From the NCBI GenBank assembly GCA_007132395.1, contig SLOR01000114.1, positions 1-5,316 of the forward strand: a DNA stretch of 5,316 bases, read 5' to 3'. Positions within the stretch are counted from its first letter, which is position 1; every line of letters begins with the position of its first letter. Under the pieces are notes generated by a model. The model was given only the letters and a program-made list of their open reading frames with translations. It searched no databases and was not told the DNA's origin. The DNA is from Bacteroidales bacterium. Lineage in GTDB: Bacteria; Bacteroidota; Bacteroidia; Bacteroidales; UBA7960. The translations under genes and the position numbers were made by a program. Shown piece after piece: positions 1 through 5,316 of the stretch.

Positions 1-181
1 CCAGCAGTAACTGCATTTTCCATGCAGTGGCATCCACCCTATAATGCAATGCCCTGCCCTGTATGGTCCCGGCAGCGAGCAGATGCCCCTGAAGGTTATA
101 CACCTGATATTGCCTTGCATCGGCATGTGGGTTGCTGAAATGAAAAAATATCGCTCTCTCACGTGCAGTAATCCTCACATC
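1..181 (-). other. T9SS C-terminal sorting domain, incomplete at window edge (residues 1213-1272+)
   Basis: After the pre-CTD comes VRITARERAIFFHFSNPHAD, then QYQVYNLQGHLLAAGTI, then LHYRVDATAWKMQLLL. The core VYNLQG-(R/H)-LLAAG matches type A sorting domains, in which a V-Y-(D/N)-(L/M)-x-G-(R/K/H) strand precedes a G-x-Y-x-(V/L) strand and a short end. Here the position of the usual Gly-x-Tyr is occupied by AWKMQLLL. No stop codon is reached before the edge. The remaining C-terminus is probably short, judging from the usual domain length. Confidence 0.8.
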
Positions 182-3100
182 TTTTTCGGTATCAATTTCC
201 ACCGCCCGGATTGCACTGTAATCGGTAGTGCCGTCAAAGTCGGTCTGGCGAATTTTGTAATAACTGATACCGGGCAGGGGGTGATAATCGGTAAAGCTGT
301 AGCTGAGCATCTGGTTACTGTTTCCGGCTCCGGGCAATTGGGTCAGAGGGGAAAAATTGGTCCCGTTGTCCGAGCGTAGTACGGTAAAATAATCGTTATT
401 GATTTCGGTGGCGGTTTGCCAGTGCAGTTCTACCCCATGTTCCGAAGAAACAGCCTTAAAGCTTAACCACTCCACAGGCAGGGGATTGCTCTGGAAAGTA
501 CTGCCCAGGGCAAACTCCGAAAAGCCTGTGCTTACTTCACGGGCAGTAAAATAATAGGCGAATTCTTCTCCCGTACGGGAAACTGATTCTCCGGCCTGCT
601 CCCATTCATCCTCACCGGTGGGTCTTTTTATCACGGAAACCAGATCGGGAAAAACGATATTTCCGAATCCATTGGCAAAAAGGGTAATGTCGTAGGTGAG
701 CGCGCCCAAGTTATCGGGGGCATCAATACGCCAGAAGCCCTTATCGGCAAGGGTGTTGACGGTGATACCATGGGATTCGATGGGCAGGTTACCGTAATAG
801 TTTTCGGGGAGTTCGTCAATAAATTCTGCTACTAAGGTAATGGAACCGGAACCTGTAGGTCCATCAGTAAAAAGCACTGAAGCTGTTTGCACATCACTAT
901 TTTTACCCACCGGAAAACGATAAGGTTCCTGATCGATGGATGCCACTCCCCTTCGGAATGCCCCGCGGATAAAGGATCGTATAAAATCTTCATTGCCGGC
1001 ACCAGCCTGCAATGCATCGGGGGAAGACGCCATAAGATAAAGCTCTCTGTCATCAGTTTCCAGTATTCCATTGACAAGGGTAAGCCGTGTAAGCATTTCA
1101 AGGGAATTGGTAAGGGTAACGATTCTTTCGGGATTGTCCTTATTAACGATGATATGGTTTACCCTATCGGGCAAGCCCGCCCCGGTCACCTGGTCCTGGT
1201 TACCGATAAAGCCATAGGTGGCATTGGGATTGAAACTGCGAAATTGCGTTCTCACGTTGCCGACACTGGTGCCAGAGCCTGCGCTTTCGGGTGTAATGCC
1301 GTTGGCACTTCCATAGAGCAAAGTGCTGTTGTCCTCCATCATAAAACTCCCTACTCCTTCAATGGCTCTGTTTGAAGCAATACGAAAAATGCCGCCCTCT
1401 TTTATGGTGAAGGTGCCACCCTCACGAATATGTATATTTCCATTAGAATTGGCCACGCTGGTTCCCGTGATTTCAATATTGTTATACAACGTACCCCTGA
1501 TGGTTTGGGAGCCGGTACTGGTATTGGCATATTCAATGGTGCCACCGGTAAGGGTGTAAGTCCCTCCCATCGCCGGAAAAACACCCGTTGCCGAAGAAAT
1601 CAGCCGGCTGTTGTCCTGCATGGTAAGATGGGTGGAGCTATTGCCAAAAGTGCTGCTACCCAGATTAAGGATTTTGTCGTTGCGGATAGTTACCGTTCCT
1701 GTAATATCGGGGGTAGCGCTTGCCGTTACCACTCCCGTTCCTGAAAAAGCAAGATTATGATAGGGCCTGCCACCCCTAAGTGACTGATCTCCCCCGGCAC
1801 CCAACTCAATAAGTCCACCGGTAAGTGTATAATCGCCCGACAGGCGGGGTTTGTCAACAGTTTCTCCAAACGAAGTTATATTGTAATGACCACCGTTCAT
1901 ATTTAAACTCCCATTGCCTTGAATGCCTCTTGAAACTAAAGGAACACCTGACACAGGTGTTTCCAGCAATGTCCCTGAAATAATCTGCAGAAACCCCGGT
2001 GCGGCAATATTTACCATTGAACCTGTGGTAATGGCAAGCTCCAACTCATCGGAGGCCAGCTCAACGATAATTCTTTTGCTTCCTTCTGCGGTGGGTATGG
2101 CATTACCTGATTGCTGGTTCTCCTGCCCGATGTAATGATAGGTGGCAGCATTGGAAAAACTGCGTGTACCGGTGAGTTGTATATTACCCTCTGCAGTACT
2201 TTGGGTTATACCCGAGGGGTGTCCGATTTTAAGAGCTCCGCCATCAAAAAGCGTAAAAGTGCCGCTGCCGGAAATTATGCGGGTACCCATATTAAGCAGG
2301 GCACCGTCATCCACCTCCAGACGCGCTGTTACCTCCAAATCATCATTGAGCATCAGTTCACCCCCGGGATTATTGACCCTTAGATAAGAAAAAGTTGTCT
2401 GGTCATTGAAGTTCTGCAAGGCAGTCCCACTGAAAATCACCTCACGCTCGTTGTGGTTAAAAGTGCCGGTGCGGTTCCAGTGGCCCATGATATAAAAATC
2501 GCTGCCTGGAGTTTCAGAAAGACTAAGGGTGCCGTTGAGGAACAAATCGCCCTCCAGTCTCAAATCGTACATATCCTCTGCATTAAAAAACACGGAAGAG
2601 TTTTCGTCAATAATCAGGTCACCCCTTATTACCAAATCTGCTGCCAGTGCATTGGCGTTCAGATTCAGATTGGTATCAAATCCCACCCGCACATGCCAGG
2701 GGTCGTTCCATTCAACTACCCTCAGATAGGTGCCGCCGCTTCTGTAAAACAAGGTGGATTCTTCACTTAGCTCCGGAGCGCCGTCCATAGCAATGTTTCC
2801 TGCCAGAATTTCCAGTGTATGGGTAATTATGGATTGCGGCTGCCCATTGTCGTATGGGCCAAAGGAAACATTTTCGCCATTTACTACAGCATAGTAAAAA
2901 CTTGATAGGCTATCGCCTGATACTGTAGTATTATTCCCGAATATCACGGTTCCCGTTCCGGTGCTGAACAAGCCATTATTTTCAAAAGAAGCATTGGCTG
3001 CCAGGGTGATAATTTGATTGGATAAAACAAACTCAATGCCTGCCGGGATTCTGAAACCCGCCACGGTGATATTTTCCTGCAGCGTATGCCCGTCAGGAAA

Positions 3101-3817
3101 TGTAATGCTGAAGTTATTGAAATAGGGTTGGCGTTCATCACCATCGGTAAGACCCGAAGCATATAACCGAAAGGCATCAATGGCCGAACTGGTAAATGTA
3201 AAAGTATTATCGTAGGTTTCGTTGCCATCGCGCCCGGTGGCATATACCCTTAAACCTGTTTCGGATACCCTTTCAAAATTCAGGGTCATGGCCTGTGTGC
3301 CGTAATTATTGAACATGAGGTCGCCATTAATCGTGATGACCTGTGTTCCTCCCATGTTGATATTAATTACCTGTGTGCCCCCTGTGCCTCTTGTGTAAAG
3401 GTTTAATCCCTTATTGCCGCTGCCACCGGAATCCCAGTTTACGCCCCATTGCAGACTAAAGGTTGCCCCTACGGGTAAAGGCTGGAAAAAATCACGGTCG
3501 GCATTAACGGAGTTTCCTCCCTGAGGGTTGGCAAACAGACCAAAAGAATTCTCATCCATACCTGAAATATCCGCATCGGCAGGATTGCCGATAAAAGCAC
3601 CGGCATTGCCATTGGTAGTGATATTCCATGGTGCAAAGCCAAATCCCTGATTGCTGCCTGTGCTCCAATTCCCGGAATAGGCAGAAGCTGAATCAAGGGC
3701 AATGGTCGTCTGCCCCGATAAGGAGAGGGGCATGATAGCCCATAGAAGAGAAAAAATCAAGCAGCGCTTCCCGAAATAAAGCCATTTATCAGTAAGGTAA
3801 ACCATCCTTTTAGCCAT
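1..3817 (-). CDS. Large T9SS-type secreted repeat protein, C-terminus cut by window edge
   Basis: The reverse strand reads open from ATG at 3817 to the window edge: 1272 codons, no internal stop. The stop just upstream in frame is at 3832-3830. ATG 3817 was chosen as the first in frame; ATG 3805 (Met5) is a fair alternative, and neither has a Shine-Dalgarno, as is common in Bacteroidota. Residues 1-35 are a signal peptide. Residues 36-232 form a Gly/Asn/aromatic-rich module. Residues 233-950 are beta-solenoid-like, with degenerate repeats and motifs such as YTLTGG and DNS-x-LL. Residues 951-1109 carry features seen in many Bacteroidota surface proteins (PYRFPVG, KGFWRID, GFSEFALGS). Residues 1110-1212 are a fibronectin-III-like pre-CTD (LPVEWLSFKA, TATEINNDYF, YYKIRQTDFDG). 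Residues 1213 onward begin a sorting domain. The expected route is Sec export, then T9SS passage across the outer membrane with removal of the sorting domain. No catalytic motif was recognised, so an adhesive or structural role is inference. The mature part has no cysteine. Confidence 0.93.
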   Translation of the reverse strand, partial: MAKRMVYLTDKWLYFGKRCLIFSLLWAIMPLSLSGQTTIALDSASAYSGNWSTGSNQGFGFAPWNITTNGNAGAFIGNPADADISGMDENSFGLFANPQGGNSVNADRDFFQPLPVGATFSLQWGVNWDSGGSGNKGLNLYTRGTGGTQVININMGGTQVITINGDLMFNNYGTQAMTLNFERVSETGLRVYATGRDGNETYDNTFTFTSSAIDAFRLYASGLTDGDERQPYFNNFSITFPDGHTLQENITVAGFRIPAGIEFVLSNQIITLAANASFENNGLFSTGTGTVIFGNNTTVSGDSLSSFYYAVVNGENVSFGPYDNGQPQSIITHTLEILAGNIAMDGAPELSEESTLFYRSGGTYLRVVEWNDPWHVRVGFDTNLNLNANALAADLVIRGDLIIDENSSVFFNAEDMYDLRLEGDLFLNGTLSLSETPGSDFYIMGHWNRTGTFNHNEREVIFSGTALQNFNDQTTFSYLRVNNPGGELMLNDDLEVTARLEVDDGALLNMGTRIISGSGTFTLFDGGALKIGHPSGITQSTAEGNIQLTGTRSFSNAATYHYIGQENQQSGNAIPTAEGSKRIIVELASDELELAITTGSMVNIAAPGFLQIISGTLLETPVSGVPLVSRGIQGNGSLNMNGGHYNITSFGETVDKPRLSGDYTLTGGLIELGAGGDQSLRGGRPYHNLAFSGTGVVTASATPDITGTVTIRNDKILNLGSSTFGNSSTHLTMQDNSRLISSATGVFPAMGGTYTLTGGTIEYANTSTGSQTIRGTLYNNIEITGTSVANSNGNIHIREGGTFTIKEGGIFRIASNRAIEGVGSFMMEDNSTLLYGSANGITPESAGSGTSVGNVRTQFRSFNPNATYGFIGNQDQVTGAGLPDRVNHIIVNKDNPERIVTLTNSLEMLTRLTLVNGILETDDRELYLMASSPDALQAGAGNEDFIRSFIRGAFRRGVASIDQEPYRFPVGKNSDVQTASVLFTDGPTGSGSITLVAEFIDELPENYYGNLPIESHGITVNTLADKGFWRIDAPDNLGALTYDITLFANGFGNIVFPDLVSVIKRPTGEDEWEQAGESVSRTGEEFAYYFTAREVSTGFSEFALGSTFQSNPLPVEWLSFKAVSSEHGVELHWQTATEINNDYFTVLRSDNGTNFSPLTQLPGAGNSNQMLSYSFTDYHPLPGISYYKIRQTDFDGTTDYSAIRAVEIDTEKDVRITARERAIFFHFSNPHADARQYQVYNLQGHLLAAGTIQGRALHYRVDATAWKMQLLL
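182..490 (-). other. Fibronectin-III-like pre-CTD domain (residues 1110-1212)
   Basis: The segment opens with NPLPVEWLSFKA and continues with VELHWQTATEINNDYFTVLR, SYSFTDYHPLPGISYYKIR and QTDFDGTTDYS. This LPVE-L-F...W-TA-E-NN-F-V-RS-DG...YY-(K/R)(I/L)-Q-D-DG-YS pattern is among the most recognisable signatures in Bacteroidota secreted proteins and usually lies directly before the T9SS sorting domain. It supports both the taxonomic call and the secretion call. Confidence 0.88.
1166..2269 (-). repeat. Degenerate protein repeat, two copies about 308 residues apart (2090-2269 and 1166-1357)
   Basis: Copy 1 (residues 517-576) and copy 2 (residues 821-884) share one order of motifs. A GxFxxxDxxxLxxG strand leads to GIT, then GN-(I/V), then RSF, then AT-Y-x-(Y/F)-IG, then a Gln-rich turn, and end in a (I/L)P element (NAIPT / AGLPD). 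RSF falls at residues 552-554 and 860-862, which gives the 308-residue offset. Similar segments recur in many Bacteroidota T9SS cargo proteins, by recall. The match is clear in protein but weak in DNA, which points to an old duplication or conserved module use, not a recent tandem copy. Confidence 0.75.
1460..1843 (-). repeat. Solenoid repeat of about 91 residues, two copies (1733-1843 and 1460-1570)
   Basis: Unit A (residues 659-695) reads SGDYTLTGGLIEL, then QSLRG, then YHNLAFSGT. Unit B (residues 750-786) reads GGTYTLTGGTIEY, then SQTIRG, then YNNIEITGT. The YTLTGG blocks start at residues 663 and 754, 91 residues apart, and the Y-x-N blocks are 92 apart. Trailing elements of the same series appear as LTMQDNSRLI (731-740) and FMMEDNSTLL (825-834), 94 apart. 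At DNA level a CCACCGGTAAG core (plus-strand orientation) is kept in both units. The pattern suits successive coils of a right-handed beta-helix, though no structure was computed. Confidence 0.75.
3122..3712 (-). other. N-terminal extracellular module of about 200 residues (residues 36-232), family not named
   Basis: This stretch differs from the repetitive body that follows. It is rich in Gly, Asn, Asp and aromatics, with motifs such as YSGNWSTGSNQGFGF, GAFIGNPADADISGMDENS, LQWGVNWDSGG and FNNFSITFPDGHTL. A tandem GGTQVIN / GGTQVIT pair sits at residues 146-162. From memory, similar 'GxNxGxGFxxW ... GxFIG ... DSGxxxNKGxNLY' modules occur near the N-terminus of other bacterial secreted proteins, but I cannot name a family. 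The alternating hydrophobic pattern suggests a beta-sandwich, so glycan or surface binding is possible. That is inference; no catalytic residues were identified. Confidence 0.5.
3713..3817 (-). other. Sec signal peptide of the large secreted protein (residues 1-35)
   Basis: The n-region is basic (K3, R4, K11, K17, R18). A hydrophobic core, CLIFSLLWAIMPLSL (residues 19-33), follows. The likely cleavage site is after SG at residues 34-35, leaving a mature start of QTTIALD; a small residue followed by Gln is common at Bacteroidota signal peptidase I sites. Cys19 lies at the start of the core and is not followed by a mature N-terminus, so it is not a lipobox. If translation starts at Met5 the signal still has a basic n-region. 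The exact cleavage position is inferred by eye. Confidence 0.85.
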
Positions 3818-3834
3818 AACAATAAACTGTTACC

Positions 3835-3861
3835 AAAAAAAAACAGCCCTGGAGGCGGGGC
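3835..3861 (-). terminator. Hairpin plus T9 tract in the leader of the large gene (terminator or attenuator-like)
   Basis: Read on the minus strand, GGCCC (3861-3857 and adjacent bases) can pair with GGGCT, enclosing a loop of about eight bases (CGCCTCCA). A TG and nine T follow (3843-3835). The stem is short: four GC pairs plus possible GU pairs. Its form is that of a weak intrinsic terminator, but it lies 17 bases upstream of ATG 3817, too close for a promoter to fit between. Any transcript of the large gene must therefore carry it. It could attenuate, or stop antisense-direction transcription, or be inert. Confidence 0.3.
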
Positions 3862-3940
3862 CAAAAATGTTGCCGGATAAGCTTCTACAAATTAAACATT
3901 TGTACTAAAGAAAACAAGTGCTTTGACAAAAATGTTTGCC
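3862..3940. repeat. Imperfect direct repeat CAAAAATGTT(T)GCC, two copies
   Basis: CAAAAATGTTGCC at 3862-3874 recurs as CAAAAATGTTTGCC at 3927-3940, with one extra T and starts 65 bp apart, about six helical turns. Each minus-strand copy contains CATTTTTG, one mismatch from a TAnnTTTG box. They could be operator sites for a regulator of either gene, duplicated promoter elements, or chance in AT-rich sequence. Confidence 0.4.
3888..3917 (-). promoter_or_regulatory. Candidate promoter for the large secreted protein gene
   Basis: On the minus strand, TTAATTTG (3895-3888) differs at one position from the TAnnTTTG -7 consensus. A TTG (3917-3915) lies 19 bases upstream of it, close to the usual -33/-7 spacing. 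The leader to the ATG at 3817 would be about 65-70 nt and would include the hairpin and T tract at 3835-3861. Other one-mismatch boxes (CATTTTTG at 3869-3862 and 3934-3927) are possible, so the choice is tentative. Confidence 0.3.
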
Positions 3941-4024
3941 TTATTCTTTCGTCGGAATCACCCCCTCATCTTTCAGATCGCGTTTACAAATCCTGTTAAA
4001 ACCTCCTGCCTGCCAAAATCCTTC

Positions 4025-4032
4025 TATCTTTG
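4025..4032 (+). promoter_or_regulatory. Bacteroidota -7 promoter box (TATCTTTG) for the DUF5687-like gene
   Basis: TATCTTTG matches the Bacteroidota -7 consensus TAnnTTTG exactly and ends 25 bases before the ATG at 4058. A transcription start around 4037-4041 would give a leader of roughly 20 nt, which is ordinary. A convincing -33 TTTG box at normal spacing is missing; the nearest partial match is TGTT at 3994-3997, too far upstream. An AAGAAG stretch at 4043-4048, nine bases before the start codon, is at most a weak ribosome-binding site. Confidence 0.65.
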
Positions 4033-4057
4033 CATATTCTTCAAGAAGCTACCTACT

Positions 4058-5316
4058 ATGTTTTCAAAACTCATCACCCATTCCTGGCAAATGATGCGCC
4101 GCTCGGCATTTTTCGAAAAGAGCATATTTGTGAAGGGATTCATTGCCTTTGTACTGTTTTTTGTGGCCATGCAATTGTATGGCATGGGTCGTGCGCTGCC
4201 GATGATACTTAACGAGCACCTGCCTCAGTATCCGCCGGCCAAATGGGTGTATGGCCTTTTGCCTGTAATATTTCTCAGTTATCTGGTGGTTCGGTTATTT
4301 TTTCAAAAACTGCCACCCCGCCATGTTTTGCCTTACCTGCACCTGCCCATCTCCAGAGGGCACTTGTCGGGGTATCGCATTTTCCAGTCGTGGCTGCACC
4401 CCATGAATCTCTACCTGCTGGTTTTCTTTTATCCCTTTATACAAATGACCATCAACCCGGCCACCAGCAGTCAGGGGCTGGGAGTAGTCGGGATATTTCT
4501 TCTTACAGGCATCAACCAAAGCATCCTGATGCTGCTGCGCACACCCGACAAAACAGCGAGGAGTGCAGGAATTCTTTTTGGTGCTGCCCTGATGATATTA
4601 TCCGCGGCTTACCTGTGGATACCCCAGCAGATGCTGCAGTATTCGCTGGATGTGTTTCTGACATTTGTACATGCCCGCCCCATCTCATTCCTTATTCCTG
4701 TGGCTATCATCGCCGGACTACAGGGAATCGTTTACCTGCAAAGCACAAAGAGCTTCTATAAAATTTACGAATCGGAGGAGCCGGCAGAAAAAACACTGAC
4801 CGGCACACGGGTAGAACGATTTCTGGCTGCAGTGCCTGTATACGGGCCCTACTGGCTGCTGGAATGGCGATTACTTATCCGAAACCGACGCACCCGCCAG
4901 AGCCTGTACTTCTTTTTGCCGGCAGCCATTGCCTACGCCCTGGTAGCAGCTTTCATGATTAATGAACCGGGAGATTCCGGTCTGGCTATCATGTTTGTAA
5001 TTATAGCCGGGGGGTTGGGCAATATGCACCTGCAGCATGCCTATTCATGGGAGAGTCACTTTTTCGACTTTCTGTCAAGCCGCGATTTCAGCATGGAGCA
5101 ATTTATCAGGGCCAAGTATTATTTCTACCTGATTATTGCTGCGCTGCAACTGGCAGTGGTAAGCATTATCCTGTTGCCTTTCAACATACACATCATCCCC
5201 CTGTTTGCAGGGACGGCACTGTTCTCCGCAGGCCTTGGGTTTTATCTGTTTCTGCGTGCGGGAGTGCGGCACTCTTCCCGTATGGATTTGCAGGGGAAAG
5301 CCTCATTCAACATGGA
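4058..5316 (+). CDS. DUF5687-like polytopic membrane protein, probable ABC exporter permease, C-terminus cut
   Basis: The frame is open from ATG 4058 to the window edge (419 codons). No upstream in-frame start fits, and the start sits correctly behind the TATCTTTG box. By eye about ten hydrophobic segments are visible, near residues 27-45, 63-83, 114-131, 139-160, 169-188, 207-227, 284-302, 309-325, 355-375 and 379-400. A soluble, charged stretch lies at about 229-280, including ESEEPAEKT and EWRLLIRNRRTRQS. The opening (SHW/THSWQ..RS..FEKS), the LPYLHLPISR motif at 91-100 and the tail SRMDLQGKASFN at 407-418 resemble DUF5687 proteins, Bacteroidota membrane proteins of roughly 480-500 residues often encoded beside an ABC ATP-binding protein. 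About 60-80 residues are probably missing. The substrate is unknown. It is divergent from the secreted-protein gene and shows no functional tie to it. Family assignment is by recall of motifs, not by search. Confidence 0.85.
   Translation, partial: MFSKLITHSWQMMRRSAFFEKSIFVKGFIAFVLFFVAMQLYGMGRALPMILNEHLPQYPPAKWVYGLLPVIFLSYLVVRLFFQKLPPRHVLPYLHLPISRGHLSGYRIFQSWLHPMNLYLLVFFYPFIQMTINPATSSQGLGVVGIFLLTGINQSILMLLRTPDKTARSAGILFGAALMILSAAYLWIPQQMLQYSLDVFLTFVHARPISFLIPVAIIAGLQGIVYLQSTKSFYKIYESEEPAEKTLTGTRVERFLAAVPVYGPYWLLEWRLLIRNRRTRQSLYFFLPAAIAYALVAAFMINEPGDSGLAIMFVIIAGGLGNMHLQHAYSWESHFFDFLSSRDFSMEQFIRAKYYFYLIIAALQLAVVSIILLPFNIHIIPLFAGTALFSAGLGFYLFLRAGVRHSSRMDLQGKASFNM

Larger units (their letters stand above)
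3818..4057. other. Divergent intergenic region, 240 bp
   Basis: This is the only substantial non-coding stretch in the window. It lies between the ATG codons of the two divergent genes, so both promoters should be here. The half nearer the left gene holds a GC-rich dyad, an A9/T9 tract and two copies of a CAAAAATGTT-type repeat. The half nearer the right gene is plain AT-rich sequence ending in a TATCTTTG promoter box. No tRNA, small ORF with a credible start, riboswitch-like structure or mobile-element terminus was seen. Confidence 0.8.

Noticed and set aside
631..819. Short minus-strand open frames (also 832-1101, 1402-1584, 2944-3243, 3469-3702)
   Set aside because: All are in the same alternative frame, offset by one from the large gene, and are overlapped completely by it. 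They are frame shadows.
887..1375. Plus-strand open frame of 162 codons, antisense to the large gene
   Set aside because: It lies wholly inside the continuous minus-strand frame, whose translation has clear family motifs. The plus-strand product is low in recognisable structure and has no promoter or ribosome-binding context. The same holds for the other plus-strand frames between 44 and 2770.
1..3817. Possible frameshift or pseudogene in the large gene, since no single long frame is bounded by both start and stop within the window
   Set aside because: Direct translation shows one unbroken frame from 3817 to the edge. It lacks a stop only because the gene continues past position 1.
3923..3928. 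TTGACA on the plus strand, resembling a sigma-70 -35 box
   Set aside because: No -10 hexamer follows at 16-18 bases (TATTCT is only 13 bases away), and Bacteroidota primary promoters use different elements. The TATCTTTG box at 4025 explains the gene better.
3818..4057. Possible defence, CRISPR, phage or mobile-element content
   Set aside because: No regularly spaced repeats, terminal inverted repeats, transposase or integrase motifs, or nuclease motifs were found in the intergenic region or in either gene.
4243..4761. Plus-strand open frame of 172 codons inside the membrane-protein gene
   Set aside because: It is a shifted frame of the DUF5687-like gene, whose own frame gives a coherent series of transmembrane segments and family motifs throughout this stretch.

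Overview
The window carries two divergent protein-coding genes, each running off one end, separated by a 240-bp intergenic region. It looks like Bacteroidota DNA. The left gene has a Sec signal peptide, a repeat-rich beta-strand body and a C-terminal block typical of type IX secretion (T9SS) cargo. The right gene resembles the DUF5687 membrane-protein family, known mainly from Bacteroidota. A TATCTTTG box upstream of the right gene fits the Bacteroidota TAnnTTTG -7 promoter element. I cannot narrow the organism below phylum level.

Left part (1-3817, minus strand): one open frame of 1272 codons with no internal stop, covering about 72% of the window. I translated it triplet by triplet. It encodes a large, very probably T9SS-secreted surface or extracellular protein. 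The order is: signal peptide; a Gly/Asn/aromatic-rich N-terminal module of about 200 residues; a long beta-solenoid-like body with degenerate internal repeats; a conserved beta-rich region; a fibronectin-III-like pre-CTD; and the start of a C-terminal sorting domain. The window ends probably within a few to about 20 residues of the true C-terminus.

Middle part (3818-4057): the divergent promoter region. It holds a good -7 box for the right-hand gene, a weaker promoter candidate for the left-hand gene, a GC hairpin followed by nine T on the minus strand in the probable leader of the left-hand gene, and an imperfect 13/14-bp direct repeat.

Right part (4058-5316, plus strand): 419 codons of a polytopic membrane protein of the DUF5687 type, probably the permease half of an ABC-type exporter. 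Its last portion and any partner ATPase lie beyond the window. Nothing shows that the two genes work together; they share only an intergenic region.

I see no RNA gene, mobile element, CRISPR array or defence system, and no convincing previously undescribed system. The points most worth a second look are the unassigned N-terminal module, the repeat structure of the solenoid, and the hairpin/T9 leader.
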